Shown: positions 10,365-21,457 of the stretch, piece by piece
Layout of the letters: each line of letters opens with the position of its first letter
Numbering within the stretch: the stretch's first letter is position 1
DNA from: Ariolimax columbianus
Taxonomy: Eukaryota; Mollusca; Gastropoda; Stylommatophora; Arionidae
Assembly: GCA_036924085.1 (NCBI GenBank)
Contig: JAVGWX010000007.1
Span: 102,650,736 to 102,714,735, forward strand
DNA length: 64,000 nucleotides
Reading direction: 5' to 3'
The notes under the pieces: model-generated
Seen by the model: the letters and a program-made list of their open reading frames with translations, nothing else
Databases searched by the model: none
Told to the model about the DNA's origin: nothing
Translations under genes and position numbers: made by a program

Positions 10365-11035
10365 GCTACACACTGATCAAACAATGTTAGCCAGGGTCAG
10401 GCTAACACACTGATCAAACAATGTTAGCCAGGGTCAGGCTAACACACTGATCAAACAATGTTAGCCAGGGTCAGGCTAACACACTGATCAAACAATGTTA
10501 GCCAGGGTCAGGCTAACACACTGATCAAACAATGTTAGCCAGGGTCAGGCTAACACACTGATCAAACAATGTTAGCCAGGGTCAGGCTAACACACTGATC
10601 AAACAATGTTAGCCAGGGTCAGGCTAACACACTGATCAAACAATGTTAGCCAGGGTCAGGCTAACACACTGATCAAACAATGTTAGCCAGGGTCAGGCTA
10701 ACACACTGATCAAACAATGTTAGCCAGGTTCAGGAGAAATATACTAGCCAAGACCATCACATGACTCCTCGTTGGTTGTCCTGGAAAGGGCTGCTGTCAA
10801 AGACAACAGTCTGGCTAACAAGGTGAGGTTCTATGTGATCCCCATAACAGTGAGTGACACGCAGATGGAGCCAAGCATTGCACAACCACCTGGAGGACCC
10901 CGGTCCACTTCATCAACACGCTCGGGATGTCAGGAAAGCTACTACATTCTGCCACAAGTTCCGTCCTTCTCAGTGAGCACAAAAGGGGTACCAACCCATT
11001 GTGGGCATTAGCAATCAACCAACCACCCAAAAAAA
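10365..11035 (-). mobile_element. Dispersed module plus 37-bp array, copy A
   Basis: Read on the minus strand this is a unique module of about 280 bp (11035 to about 10738) followed by a 37-bp tandem array. The module matches 21458-21730 (+) and 52150-52395 (+) over most of its length; shared words include 'aatgcccaca', 'catcccgag' and 'gatgaag'. It lies inside the Nimb-like relic, between the zinc knuckle and the C-terminus. No transposase, poly(A) tail or clear inverted ends are visible. It is likely a non-autonomous mobile element. Confidence 0.7.
10372..10737. repeat. 37-bp array of copy A, near-identical units
   Basis: Nearly ten units containing 'ctgatcaaacaatgttagcc', virtually identical, with one change in the last unit. 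Such identity means recent expansion or homogenisation. In reverse complement the unit is alignable with the 37-bp unit at 21730-21905. Confidence 0.95.
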
Positions 11036-13260
11036 ACTGCAAAATATGTTCTTCCTTCGTGGGGGCTGTGCCGCAGGCACAAAGGTCTGTAGTGCCAATC
11101 TTGAACTTGTTGTACAGATGCCACCTAAGTCTGTTGTGACCTGTGCGTAGCCGGAGAATGATCACGTGGTCTCACCTGGAGAGTTGATGGTAGGCATCGT
11201 TTTCTATGTGGCCAGGGTGGCCTTTTTTTCAATTCTGCTCTGTACGTTGCCCCGATGAATGCTTTTGTCTCATTGTATGTGATTTCTGTATCACTCTGCT
11301 GCAGCATTCCTCCCTCTCTGGCGAGTCTGTCTGCCTCCTCGTTGCCTGGAATGTCCCAGTGGGCTGGTATCCATTGGACTGTGCTTTTTTTGAAGCACTC
11401 GGACAGGGGTTCAAGCGAGTCTGCCAGAGCACCGAGTTCATTTTTGTGCTGGTTCTTGAGCGCCATTAACACTGTGAGGGCTTCTGTGAGACTGACCTCT
11501 TGCTTTTCTGCCTGCTTCTTATGGTCTATAAGAACTTCAGCTGCTTGTCTCATGGCACTGACTTCGGCACTGAAGTTGCTGCAGCGTCTCCCAGTGGCAA
11601 ATGCTGCTGAGTATACTTTGCTTTGTAGTTTTATAGTGATGTATCCTCCCCCGTTTCCAGTGGCATCTTTGGCTGAGCCATCCGTATAGGCGTGCGTCCC
11701 GGCTGTGGGCGGAAATTTTTGGTTAATGTAATTTGTAACTATGTGTTTTTTTCTGTTCCTCTGTTTGTGTCTTTTTGTCTTCCATGTTAGGGATATTGCA
11801 AATAATATCAGGGAACAGTCTTCCTTTCCAGAGGCAGCGGGTGGAGCATGCTGGTATTGGTTTTATTGTTTCGCTTAAAAAGTGCAGCATTGTTTTTAAT
11901 CTTTTCTTTTGTCTGGACTGTAAAACTTTTCCTCTTTAGCCTGCCGCGTCCCAGTCCATTTAGTCTGTGATGCATCGGGTGGTCCTTGATTCTTTTGAAT
12001 TTTACCGCTTGCTGTAGGATTCTGCAGTCTTGGCGGTCTTCTATTGGCTGTAGCCCAGTCATAGCTTCCAGATCTCTTATTTGGGTGGACTTCAGGGCTA
12101 CTGTTATGATGCGGGCTGCTTGGTTCTGGGTGCGCCATATTTTGTCAAAGTTTGATTTAGATGCCGTGGACCAAGCTGCAATGACGTATTCCAAAACTGG
12201 TCTCCCTCTGCCTGTGTATAATTTCTTTAGTGTGTTTCCGTCAGCACCCCAAGTAGTACCAGCAAGTTTCTCCGTGATGGACATGTGTAGCCTCGCCCTC
12301 AGGTCAGACGTCGGTCTAAGGAAACTCCTAAGAAGGTTGGAGCCTCATCTAGCCGTATCTCTTTTCCATTTAATTGGACTTTTACTTGCTGCCGCGTGTT
12401 TGATAGTGAGAAGATAGTATGTGTTGTTTTTTGTTCATTTATTTTTAGTAACCAGGTTTTGGACCATTTTTCGAGGGCTGCCACAGAGTCTTGCATTCGT
12501 GTGCTGGCTGTAGTGATGTGTTTTTCCACATGACTAGGTCGTCAGTGTAGAGAGAATAGTCGGTACGTTTGTGGAGGTTATTGGCGATGTCATTTATGTA
12601 AATAAGGATGAGTGTAGGGGATAGGACGCCACCCTGGGGAACACCTTGTTCCATGGTTTCCTTTTTACTGGTACGCCCTTGGACCTGCACTCTCGCTATT
12701 CAATTTTCTAAGTAGTTGCTGATCCACTTGCACATTTTCCGCATACTCCATATTGCAGCATTTTTCCACGCAGCCCGTCTTTCCAAACTTGGTCGAAGGC
12801 TTTTTCCAGGTCTGCCCATACAGCCAGAGTGTGTCTTCCTTCCTGGAAAGCATCTTCGATTTCTTGTGCTATGTGGATTACTTGATCTTCCGTGGATATG
12901 TGCTGCATGAAGCCTGCTTGTTGTGGTATGATAATTTGTTTTTCTTCGAGGTGCCAGCTGTCTGGTATTTATTATTTTTTTCCGTGACCTTGCCGGTGCT
13001 ATAGCCTATAGCTATTTGGGTCAAGTTTATCTTTATTTTTCTTCAGGATAGGAATTATTCGTGCTTCTTTCCACACTTGAGGTATAATGCCATGCTTCCA
13101 GCTGCAGTTCATGATCGCGAGGAGTATTTTCTTTGCAGTGCAACCCAATCTCATAATCATGTCGTTTGTTAGCCCATCTATTCCAGGTGACTTTCTTGGT
13201 TTGAGGGAGTCAATGGCTGCATCAAGTTCCTTCATGGTCAGGGGGGGGGGGGGGTTACAG
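11036..13260 (-). pseudogene. Nimb-like LINE ORF2 relic: RT, RNase H, zinc knuckle
   Basis: Read from 13235 downwards: RT start with LKPRKSPGIDGLTNDMI (13150-13235); palm motif A as WADLEKAFDQVW (12800-12850); VPQGGVLSP and a mutated YTDDLV site in place of YADD (12540-12650); thumb (12300-12530); YTGRGRPVLEY (about 12200-12250), the same block that opens the copy at 408; RNase H end QWIPAHWDIPGNEEADRLAREG (11300-11370, interrupted naming only of its key residues); RLRTGHNR and CACG...KEEH (11040-11160). At least five frame changes make it inactive. The copy is truncated at the knuckle by the element at 10365-11035. Confidence 0.85.
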
Positions 13261-13560
13261 ATTTAGCCCTCTCATGGATTGTTCATCTACAGTGACATCA
13301 GCACCAATGATTTCAGGTTGGTTGCTTTTGTGGTTTGGGACTTCTCTGCGTGGTAGAGAATTTCTAATTAGAATGATCACTCCACCTTTGTAGCCCTCTC
13401 TGTCAAGCCGAAGGGTTTCGTATCCTCGTATCAGGAACCTATGATTTGGGTTACGGTGGGTCGTTTGGATGCAAGCAAAGCCAATCCTTTCCTCGTGGAG
13501 TTTGGGAACGAGCCGTAGCTTCTTGTTTAGGACACCCTTTGCATTCCATTGGAGTGTGTT
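13261..13560 (-). pseudogene. Nimb-like LINE endonuclease N-terminus, joined to RT by a deletion
   Basis: The minus strand gives TLQWNAKGVLNKKLRLVPKL, then FACIQTTH and YKGGVIILIRN, the start of an APE-type endonuclease (QWN, CIQET). The frame ends near 13265, and an 11-12 base G run (13242-13254) separates it from the RT start at 13235. Most of the endonuclease and the linker are therefore missing. Confidence 0.75.
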
Positions 13561-13672
13561 TAGAGTCCTTCTCTTTGTGTTTCGGTCAGTAGTGGTTTAG
13601 AGTCCTTCTCTTTGTGTTTTGGTCAGAAGTGGTTTAGAGTCCTTCTCTTTATGTTTTGGTCAGTAGTGGTTT
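13560..13672. repeat. 36-bp repeat, three copies
   Basis: 'tagagtccttctctttgtgt' followed by 'ttcggtcagtagtggtt', three times, at the ORF1/ORF2 boundary of the Nimb-like relic. Confidence 0.85.
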
Positions 13673-14065
13673 CCCTAACTGTCCTTGCCCTGGCTCCACA
13701 GCACGGAGGTAGAGGACCGCTAGTAGCAGTTGGTGGAACTCTTCGAGGTGGGGGTCCTGCACTCTTTCCACCTGGCGGGACCCCTCGAGGTGGGGGTCCT
13801 GCACTCTTCCCACCTGGCGGGACCCCTCTTCCAACCTCATTTTGGTGTCCGCCATCATTAAACGCACTACGTCACACTGTGTTACGCGCCTTAGTCCAGT
13901 GCATCCGACTTCAACATGCATTTGTTTGGAGCTGCCTCCGAAGCCCTTGACTGTCCCCAACCTGTCTACAGGGCAGAAGTTGTTTGGGTTCAGAGTTGTC
14001 TCTCCTAGGAAAGCTGTCTTACACAACTATCGGATCTTACCTATCCGGGTTTTGATCAAGTTTTC
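13649..14065 (-). pseudogene. Possible ORF1 remnant of the Nimb-like LINE
   Basis: A 125-codon open frame (13649-14026) lies directly upstream of the endonuclease remnant, where ORF1 would be. Part of another frame is Pro/Gly-rich (PPPRGVPPGGKSAG repeated), caused by a 40-bp duplication at 13730-13830. No zinc knuckle or other ORF1 signature is visible, so the assignment rests on position. Confidence 0.3.
13727..13832. repeat. 40-bp repeat, about 2.5 copies
   Basis: 'cgaggtgggggtcctgcact' followed by 'ctttccacctggcgggac', repeated within the possible ORF1 remnant. Confidence 0.8.
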
Positions 14066-14072
14066 CATCTCG

Positions 14073-14497
14073 TTGTGCGGGCGTCAGTCAGGGATGTTGT
14101 GCGGGCGTCAGTCAGGGATGTTGTGCGGGTGTCAGTCAGGGATGTTGTGCGGGCGTCAGTCAGGGATGTTGTGCGGGCGTCAGTCATGGATGTTGTGCTG
14201 GCGTCAGTCAGGGATGTTGTGCGGGCGTCAGTCAGGGATGTTGTGCGGGCGTCAGTCAGGGATGATGTGCTGGCGTCAGTCAGGGATGTTGTACTGGCGT
14301 CAGTCAGGGATATTGTACGGGCGTCAGTCAGGGATGTTGTACTGGAGTCAGTCAGGGATATTGTACGGGCGTCAGTCAGGGATGTTGTACTGGCGTCAGT
14401 CAGGGATATTGTACGGGCGTCAGTCAGGGATGTTGTACTGGCGTCAGTCAGGGATATTGTACGGGCGTCAGTCAGGGATGTTGTGCTCCTCCCATGC
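14073..14497. repeat. 24-bp minisatellite
   Basis: About 17 units of 24 bp around 'gcgtcagtcagggatgttgt'. As the unit is eight codons long, all frames stay open on both strands (for example VRASVRDV). This is a repeat and not a gene. Confidence 0.95.
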
Positions 14498-14690
14498 ATG
14501 ATAGGATTTGTGCCCTGGTTTTTCTCCGCGTTGCTCGCGTAGTTTAGCCGGCCAATCAAAGCTGTTGCCGAGGGGGGGGGGGGGGGCGGTGTGACGCTGC
14601 TCTTTGTTAGCAGGTTCTAGGAGCCATTCGTGAGTTAGACAGGAGCAGGGGAACCAAGTTGGGCCAGGCCATCTTTTTTTGCTAGGAAGT
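14498..14690. other. Spacer with a G run
   Basis: A run of about 14 G at 14572-14587 within otherwise unique sequence. Confidence 0.5.
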
Positions 14691-15350
14691 GACTGACTCT
14701 AGCCGTGATGTGCTATCCTTTACACGCTCCTGCCCTAGGATGTGACTGACTCTAGCCGTGATGTGCTATCCTTTACACGCTCCTGCCCTAGGAAGTGACT
14801 GCCTCCTGCCGTGAGGTGCTATCCCTTACTCGCTCCTGCCTCTTGCCGTGAGGCGCTATCCCTTAAACGCTCCTGCCCTAGGAAGTGACTGACTCTAGCC
14901 GTGATGTGCTATCCTTTAAACGCTCCTGCCCTAGGAAGTGACTGCCTCCTGCCGTGAGGTGCTATCCCTTACTCGCTCTTGCCTCTTGCCGTGATGTGCT
15001 ATCCCTTACTCGCTCCTGCCTCTTGCCGTGAGGGGCTATCCCTTAAACGCTCCTGCCCTAGGAAGTGACTGCCTCCTGCCGTGAGGTGCTATCCCTTACT
15101 CGCTCCTGCCTCTTGCCGTGAGGTGCTATCCCTTAAACGCTCCTGCCTTAGGAAGTGACTGCCTCCTGCCGTGAAGTGCTATTCCTTACACGCCCGTGCC
15201 CTAGGAAGTGACTGCCTCCTGCCGTGAGGTGCTTGCTATCTCTTACACGCTCCTGACTTGCTGTGAGGTGCCATCCCTTACTCGCTCCTGCCCTAGGAAG
15301 TGACTGCCTCCTGCCGGGAGGTGCTATTCCTTACACGCCCGTGCCCTACC
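14690..15350. repeat. Compound minisatellite, about 50-65 bp units
   Basis: Words 'ctaggaagtgactgcctcct', 'gccgtgaggtgctatccctt' and 'cgctcctgcc' recur in two alternating forms (Gly-Ser style 'gactctagccgtgatg' and 'gcctcctgccgtgagg'). Confidence 0.9.
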
Positions 15351-16690
15351 CTCATAAACTTTGTGCTTGCATTACAATAAGTTTTTCTAGCTTTTTTTTT
15401 TTTTTTTTTTAATTATTTTTGTGTTCGCCTTATATTTCGATTCCCCAAGGCGGGTGTGCGTTGCACTGTGGTTTTATTTTGAAAAAAAAGGCAAATGTCG
15501 ATTCATACCACGTGCTCACAAGAAGGCTGGTTCGCTTTTAATGTACCACTTCACAGCTTCAGTTTTGATTGACGCTTCTAAGATGGTGTCCACTCCTGCC
15601 CCAGACAACAGGTGCCTAAATACTTCTCATCAAGCTAGACAACAGGTGCCTTAATACTTCTCATCAAGCTAGGCAACATCAGTTGTGACTGAATACTATT
15701 TTCGTGTTTTGAGATGATGTCTGAAAGTTTCCTCCCTTACCTGCTAGAACATTCAGCAGATACCAGTACAGATCTAGTCACACAAGTCCCAGTTTAGAGA
15801 TATAGTCTTGTGACAAAATCATCCAAATGGAAAGCAATGTAATATTTGTTTATGTTGACTTCAGACAAGTCAGTTTCTTACATGTAACTTTGCCATTCCA
15901 GTACGTTTTCTGGGACAACTATATTGAAAGTATTATTTGTAAATGTTACGGACAAAGGTATCTGACCACTCGTGACATAATTTTATATTTCATTTTGAGG
16001 CGGAAACTGGATTATGACACATCAAATGTCAAGGTCATTATGATCATTGCTTTTGCTTTCCAGTTTCACCTACACCTGTGCCAGTATGTCTGTTGTTAAT
16101 CGTCTGCTCTGCTCCATCATGAAAATCGTGTTCTTGATTACCTAAACCAACTGGTCATTGTTTGGGAAAGAGGTTACCAACAGTATCTTCTTGCTTCAAA
16201 TCTGTAAGAGAGTTCAATGAGACATATTTTGTGAAGACAAATTAAAAGAGTGTTTATTTATTCCTTGTTCATTGCCCCGTGTTCTTTCTTGTCTTTTCTT
16301 TCCTTGACTGATTTGCGACAATACATTTTAGAAAAGCGGCTAATGCTTTTAAAAGCCTCCTAGACTTGCTAGAAGATAGTCTCACATTTCGACCTAACTG
16401 ACTTTCTTCTTTCTGGCCATCTTCCTCTTTTTCCAAGCTCGTACTCCTCTCGTTAAATACATTTGTAGAACATTTCCTTCTCACTGGTCTTCAAGCTCTC
16501 TCCGCACCTCGACTTTATGCTTACGTTCAACATATGTAGAACATTTCCTTCTCACTGGTCTTCGAGCTCTCTCCGCACCTTGACTTTATGCTTAAGTTCA
16601 GCCAATCAATCGACTTACTTTTTTCATCTTCTTAATGTTCGAACATTATCCGATCAGTGTGTCTTACCTGACCAGACGTTAGCATCCTCA
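15351..16690. other. Unique region, no gene recognised
   Basis: It contains a T run of about 20 at 15391-15412, a 33-bp direct duplication near 15605-15670 ('caggtgcctaaatacttctc'), and a tandem duplication of about 70 bp at 16455-16600 ('agaacatttccttctcactg'). Open frames of 60-90 codons have no domain. Confidence 0.45.
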
Positions 16691-16694
16691 CCCC

Positions 16695-16900
16695 AGTAGT
16701 GACAGTAGCAGCAGTAATAGTAGCAGTAGTAATAGTAATAGTAGCATCATTAGTAATAGTAGTTGCAGTAATAAAAGTAGTAGTAGTAATAGTATTAGTA
16801 ATAGTAGTAGTGGTAGTAATAGTAGCAGTAGTAATAGTTAATAGTGATAGTAGTAATAGAGGTAGTAGTAGTAATAGTAGTAGTAGTACAGTAACGTGCG
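16695..16900. repeat. AGT/AAT trinucleotide microsatellite
   Basis: Imperfect (AGT)n with frequent AAT units on the plus strand. The frames are open only because of the repeat. Confidence 0.95.
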
Positions 16901-17964
16901 ATACATGTTACACTTAATGCTTGGACCCACACCCTTTTTTGGACCAGGGCCAGGGTACAATGTGTCTTTGTACTCACCCCCTCCTCTCAATCTTAAAACA
17001 CAGTTGTCATTGTTGCTAAAGACGATTCGTTGTCGTGTCAGGTACGAAGTTTAGGCCTGCTAGCCAATTAAGTGAAGTGTTTATTTTGGAGACAAACCCT
17101 GCCCTGATAAAACAAGGCGTGTGTCTTGTTAAGACAGTATGACCTTGTTTAATTTAATGAGTCCATTCAGTTACAACAGTTAGACACTGGAAATTAGGAA
17201 ATATAACACTGAAGTCTTAATTTATGTTTTATCACAATACACTTGGACAGTTAAATCAAAATTAATCTTCACTGAAATTATAATCATCGGACATTCTGAG
17301 GCATGAATGATGCAGAAAGTTACTGCATGCAGAGACTTAACAATAATCCAATCAATCTCGGCAGTATATTTGCCAATTTCTTTGCACAAATATTCCAAAG
17401 ACGATTTAAAAAAATAAATCTTCATGAAATTTCTTTCCAACGTTATAATCTCTGACAGCCAGCTCATTTTCTCTCTCTTCTTGTGTTTATCCTTTTTTGT
17501 TTTTTACTGTGCTTGATTTTCTGAAAAAAATATGCTGGTAGATTCTGAAAAATGTGCATTTTCATTGAGTTTTGAAGCTTTTGGTGGAATACTAACTACA
17601 TACCCATCATCACGTTTATACGTATCTTAATGTAGAACATCGTATGCAGTAAAATGGTTTATACATCCAACAGAAACTCGGGCATACTTGTAGTCTTTCC
17701 CTGGAATGGTACGAATCCACCTGACGAACTTCATCATTTGAAAGCGGAATACACTAGTTTATGAACCTTCCAGGTAATTTGTTTTACAATCTGGAACGCA
17801 TTTCCGTGACATTGTTAATGATTTCCACTGTGTACATAAAATAAGTCAAATTATAATTCACAGTAATAGATCCGAATACACAATTTGTAATATCGGTAGT
17901 AGGACGGAAGTGCATTTCTATCGCCTCCTGTGAGAGTTTTACTTAATCGATCTTAGTATCAGGC
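16901..17964. other. AT-rich unique spacer
   Basis: Nothing recognised. An 81-codon minus frame (17222-17467) has no domain and is not called. Confidence 0.45.
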
Positions 17965-18500
17965 CTGTAGTAAAGGAGGCCGTGGAAGGGCAGCCTTCTC
18001 GTCCATTAACAAGGTCCTGGACGGCCGCCAAGACCAGAACCTACGAGCATCTCTCTATGGTGCTCCATGATATGTGCTACGGTACTGAGGCATGGACACT
18101 TACAAAATCACTGGAGCACAATTGAGAGTGAACAAGGTCTCTCTTGAGGGACGCTTGGTCAGAATCACTCTCAGGAACCACCTTATGCAAAAGCTCCACA
18201 ATTCCGACATTCGACGATTGTTCTTTGTCAATGATGCAGACAAGGCAAAACATTGTTGGACAGGTCACATGTTTTGACGAAACGATATTCGATGGAGCAC
18301 GGCGTCAGCAGCCAGGTACCTCCGAGGTAGGAAGAGACGGAGGGAAAACCTCAATGCGTTGGTCAGACTCCCTTGCCGTACACAACAATATCAGAGACGC
18401 CTCTGTAGGAGGGCTTACCATGCACAAGACAGGGTCCACTGGAGACGAAGTTGGGAACCACAGATACGCAGTGGAACGGGTCATCAAGATGTCTTGTGTA
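17965..18500 (+). pseudogene. RTE-like LINE C-terminal relic
   Basis: Across shifting plus frames the sequence gives AFSSINKVLDGRQ, TGAQLRVNKVSLEGRLVRI, then TGHMFRRNDIRWSTA and VHWRRSWE. This is the typical end of RTE-like elements, where the family has LRVTQRAMER, WAGHVARRTDNRW and WRR. Several stops and frameshifts are present. The upstream RT core is absent, so the copy is 5'-truncated. Confidence 0.7.
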
Positions 18501-18640
18501 AGTGATTATTTAATGGCGTGAAAACAGCAGTTAACATTTGTAGATAGATTATATCACTTCCCTTAATCATTTTTGTTAATTTATAAGCCCTCCTTGATTT
18601 TTCTTTGATTGATTGGCATCCTGTCAGTCTCGAGATAGGA
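18500..18640. other. Spacer
   Basis: AT-rich, nothing recognised. Confidence 0.4.
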
Positions 18641-18742
18641 TGGACCACACTAGAGAGGGACCAGGATGGACCCCACTAGAGAGGCGCCAGGATGGACCAC
18701 ACTAGAGAGGGGCCAGGATGGACCACACTAGAGAGGGACCTT
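18640..18742. repeat. About 31-bp repeat, four copies
   Basis: 'ggatggaccacactagagag' with 'gggaccagg', at the 3' side of the minus-strand LINE that follows. Confidence 0.9.
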
Positions 18743-19860
18743 AGCCAGTGGTTGTCCTTTCATTCACCACACACGTGTGGCCGCTTGACTTCCCCTGCTT
18801 GCAGGCCAGTATACAGAGCCTGCCTCCAGTCAAATCTGTCTTTAAAAAGTTCTTCCCAGTTACAGATGTTCATACCAACCGCTTTCAGGTCACGCCTGCA
18901 AACATCGTTGTAGCGGAAGAAGGACCTACCTTTGCTACGCTAGCGTAGTCAGCTCTCCGCATAGAAGATCTTTTGACACTCGCCCGTACTCCTTTCTGTA
19001 CACGTGACAAAGCCACCGCAGGCGGCGCAGGTGGAAGATCGAAACAAAACTGGCTTGCGCGGTCCACTCTGCCACTCCATTCCAAGTATGCGCCTCAGGT
19101 AGCGCATCATTTAACCTTTTGTTTCCTCTGGGAAGTATACAAGGTTCACGCTTCGCTGGCACAGAGTAGGGTACTAAGCACACACATGATATATACACAG
19201 CAAGATTTGTGGAGATGGTCAGCATGTTTGTTGTTATCTCCCACTCTTTATGAGAGCCTGGCTTCTTGGCAAGCGCTGTTGAGGCCATTCCTATTCTATT
19301 TTGCAGCTGTACGTCCAGTGAAAGATTTCCAGTGATGGTAGATCCGAGGTAGTTAAAGTGATTTACTACCTCCAGATTTTGACCACTTAAGGCAATGCCT
19401 GGAGGATCTGCCCACTGAGTCATCCCTTTCGTCTTGTAAACTGATGATGAGTCCAAACTGATCGCAGGATTTTGCTCACATATTTATGAGGATCTGTTAC
19501 TCGGCTTCCGTGTGTGTGTGTGTGTGGGTTGGGGGGGGGGGGGGGCAGGGCTGCATCGTCTGTATACCAAATGATAGTCTCCCTTCTGTCACTTCTTGCG
19601 CGCAGTCCGTTTAGATTGAATAATCTACTATCTGACCTAGTATGCAGAAAGAATCCTTCTGCAAAAGTTCCGAAGGCTTGCTTTTGCACGATGGCAAAGA
19701 GTCGGCGCCAGGACACAGCCTTGTTTAACTCCGCTGTTAATGTCAAAGACATAATAATCCTGACCGTCGTGCAACATTGCATCTTTCATGCCTACGCGAA
19801 AAGACCTAATCATGCTCAGCAGTTTAGCTGGCCAGTCAACTTTGAACAGCACTTTGTTTA

Positions 19861-20072
19861 CTAGGTCGAATACCTTGATGAGGTCGAATACCTGGATGAG
19901 GTCGAATACCTTGATGAGATCGAATACCTTGATGAGGTCGAATACCTGGATGAGGTCGAATACCTTGATGAGATCGAATACCTTGATGAGGTCGAATACC
20001 TTGATGAGATCGAATACCTTGATGAGGTCGAATACCTTGATGAGGTCGAATACCTGGATGAGGTCGATGAAG
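19861..20072. repeat. 18-bp minisatellite derived from RT motif A
   Basis: Eleven and a half units of 18 bp ('gaggtcgaataccttgat' with A/G and T/G variants). On the LINE strand each unit encodes six residues, VFDLIK or VFDLIQ, a repeat of the motif A core that carries the first catalytic aspartate of reverse transcriptase. The frame continues on both sides. Confidence 0.95.
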
Positions 20073-20241
20073 GCAAGTACCAGGGGGGTCTGTGTTGTTC
20101 TCTGCATTTCTCTTGCAGTTGTCTCAGTGAGAAGACCATATCAACGGTGGACCGTTCTGCGCGAAAACCACACTGAGACTCCGGATACACTGTCGCCAGC
20201 TTCTGCAGCCTGCTCAGGATGATACAAGCATTCTCCTGTAA

Positions 20242-20250
20242 TTGTTGCAG

Positions 20251-20285
<35 letters not shown>

Positions 20286-20313
20286 TTCTCTCTCCCCCCC
20301 CCCCCCCCCCCCT
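20242..20313. repeat. (TC)n followed by a C run
   Basis: A pyrimidine tract of about 70 bp inside the RTE-like relic: CT dinucleotides with a few T insertions, then about 18 C. Confidence 0.95.
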
Positions 20314-21457
20314 CCCAAGCCTTTTTCTTGTAAGGCTTGACTATATTTGCGCCTCTTATGTCCTATGAAACGGCCCCCCTTATTCCAACACTGGCTGATA
20401 TGTTACTACAGGTATTAAAGAAGGACGTTTCCTCCGCATTTGATGATTTCTGCTGGAATGCCATTGTTATTGGGGGCCTTTCCCATTGACATGCCCTCGA
20501 TAACTTTTTCCAAATCTTGTTTGCTCGGTTTGCTAGTTCCAGCAACACCTGCAGTAAGCCTTCAAGGTTGGGCTGCTCGGACAGATCTTGAACTTCAGGT
20601 GATTTGTTTTAAATGTTACGTGTTTGCCTCACTAGTTTCTACTGGCGGAGGAGCGCCTATTCCACCACAGACCGTAGTCAATTGGGGGATCTTAAGACAC
20701 ATAAACTAGTTCTTGGATGTATGTGTGCGTCTGTATGTACCTATGCTAAGTTTGTGCGCTCTCAGAAGCCAGCCCAACCAAAGTACAAGGGAAGGGCCTG
20801 ATCCTGAGGGCGCGTGTGAAAGTTGTGCAAGCGTGTGAAACAAGAGTGAGGTAAGAAGAGAGAGCTGAACTTCAGGTAAACATGTTGGCGCTTGTTAATG
20901 ACTGGTGCAAGGATAGATAACCATCCTAAAACCAGTCATTTCTGCGCCTAATTTCCAAAGACTGCCAAGGCTGTGGTGTTCCCACCTTTCTGTTGGACTT
21001 CCCATAGTGCATCGCTTTGCCGGTAATTCAGAGAGGGATGTTGTGAATTCTTTCGCCCTTTCAAAGAAATCTGTTTATGCTGCATTTCCCTACAGGTTTT
21101 GCATAGTTGATCTTTTTAGACTGAAACCTCATTTTGTAGCAGACCAGTCAGTGGTCTGTACCGCAGTCTGCACTGGGAAACGCGCGGGTTTGCTTCATTC
21201 AGACCGTCTAGTGATGATCAGGTCCAGCCGATGCCAATGTCTGGAACGAGGATGCCTCCAGGATACTTTGTGCGGGGGCTTCGTTTGGAAGAAGGTGTAA
21301 GTGATGCACAGGTCGTGGTAGGCGCACAGCTCCAATAGCCGCTGTCCATTTTCGTTTATCTTTCTGACACCGAACTTTGCTAGGCACCTAGACCAGGAGT
21401 CGTGATCGGGGGCAACCCTTACATTGAAGTTCCCAAGTTGTTGTTGTTGTTTTCGAA

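Noticed and set aside
10372..10737. CRISPR-like regular array
   Set aside because: Units are contiguous and identical with no unique spacers, and the context is eukaryotic. It is a minisatellite.
17222..17467. 81-codon minus frame in AT-rich DNA
   Set aside because: No domain, no supporting context, and within chance length.
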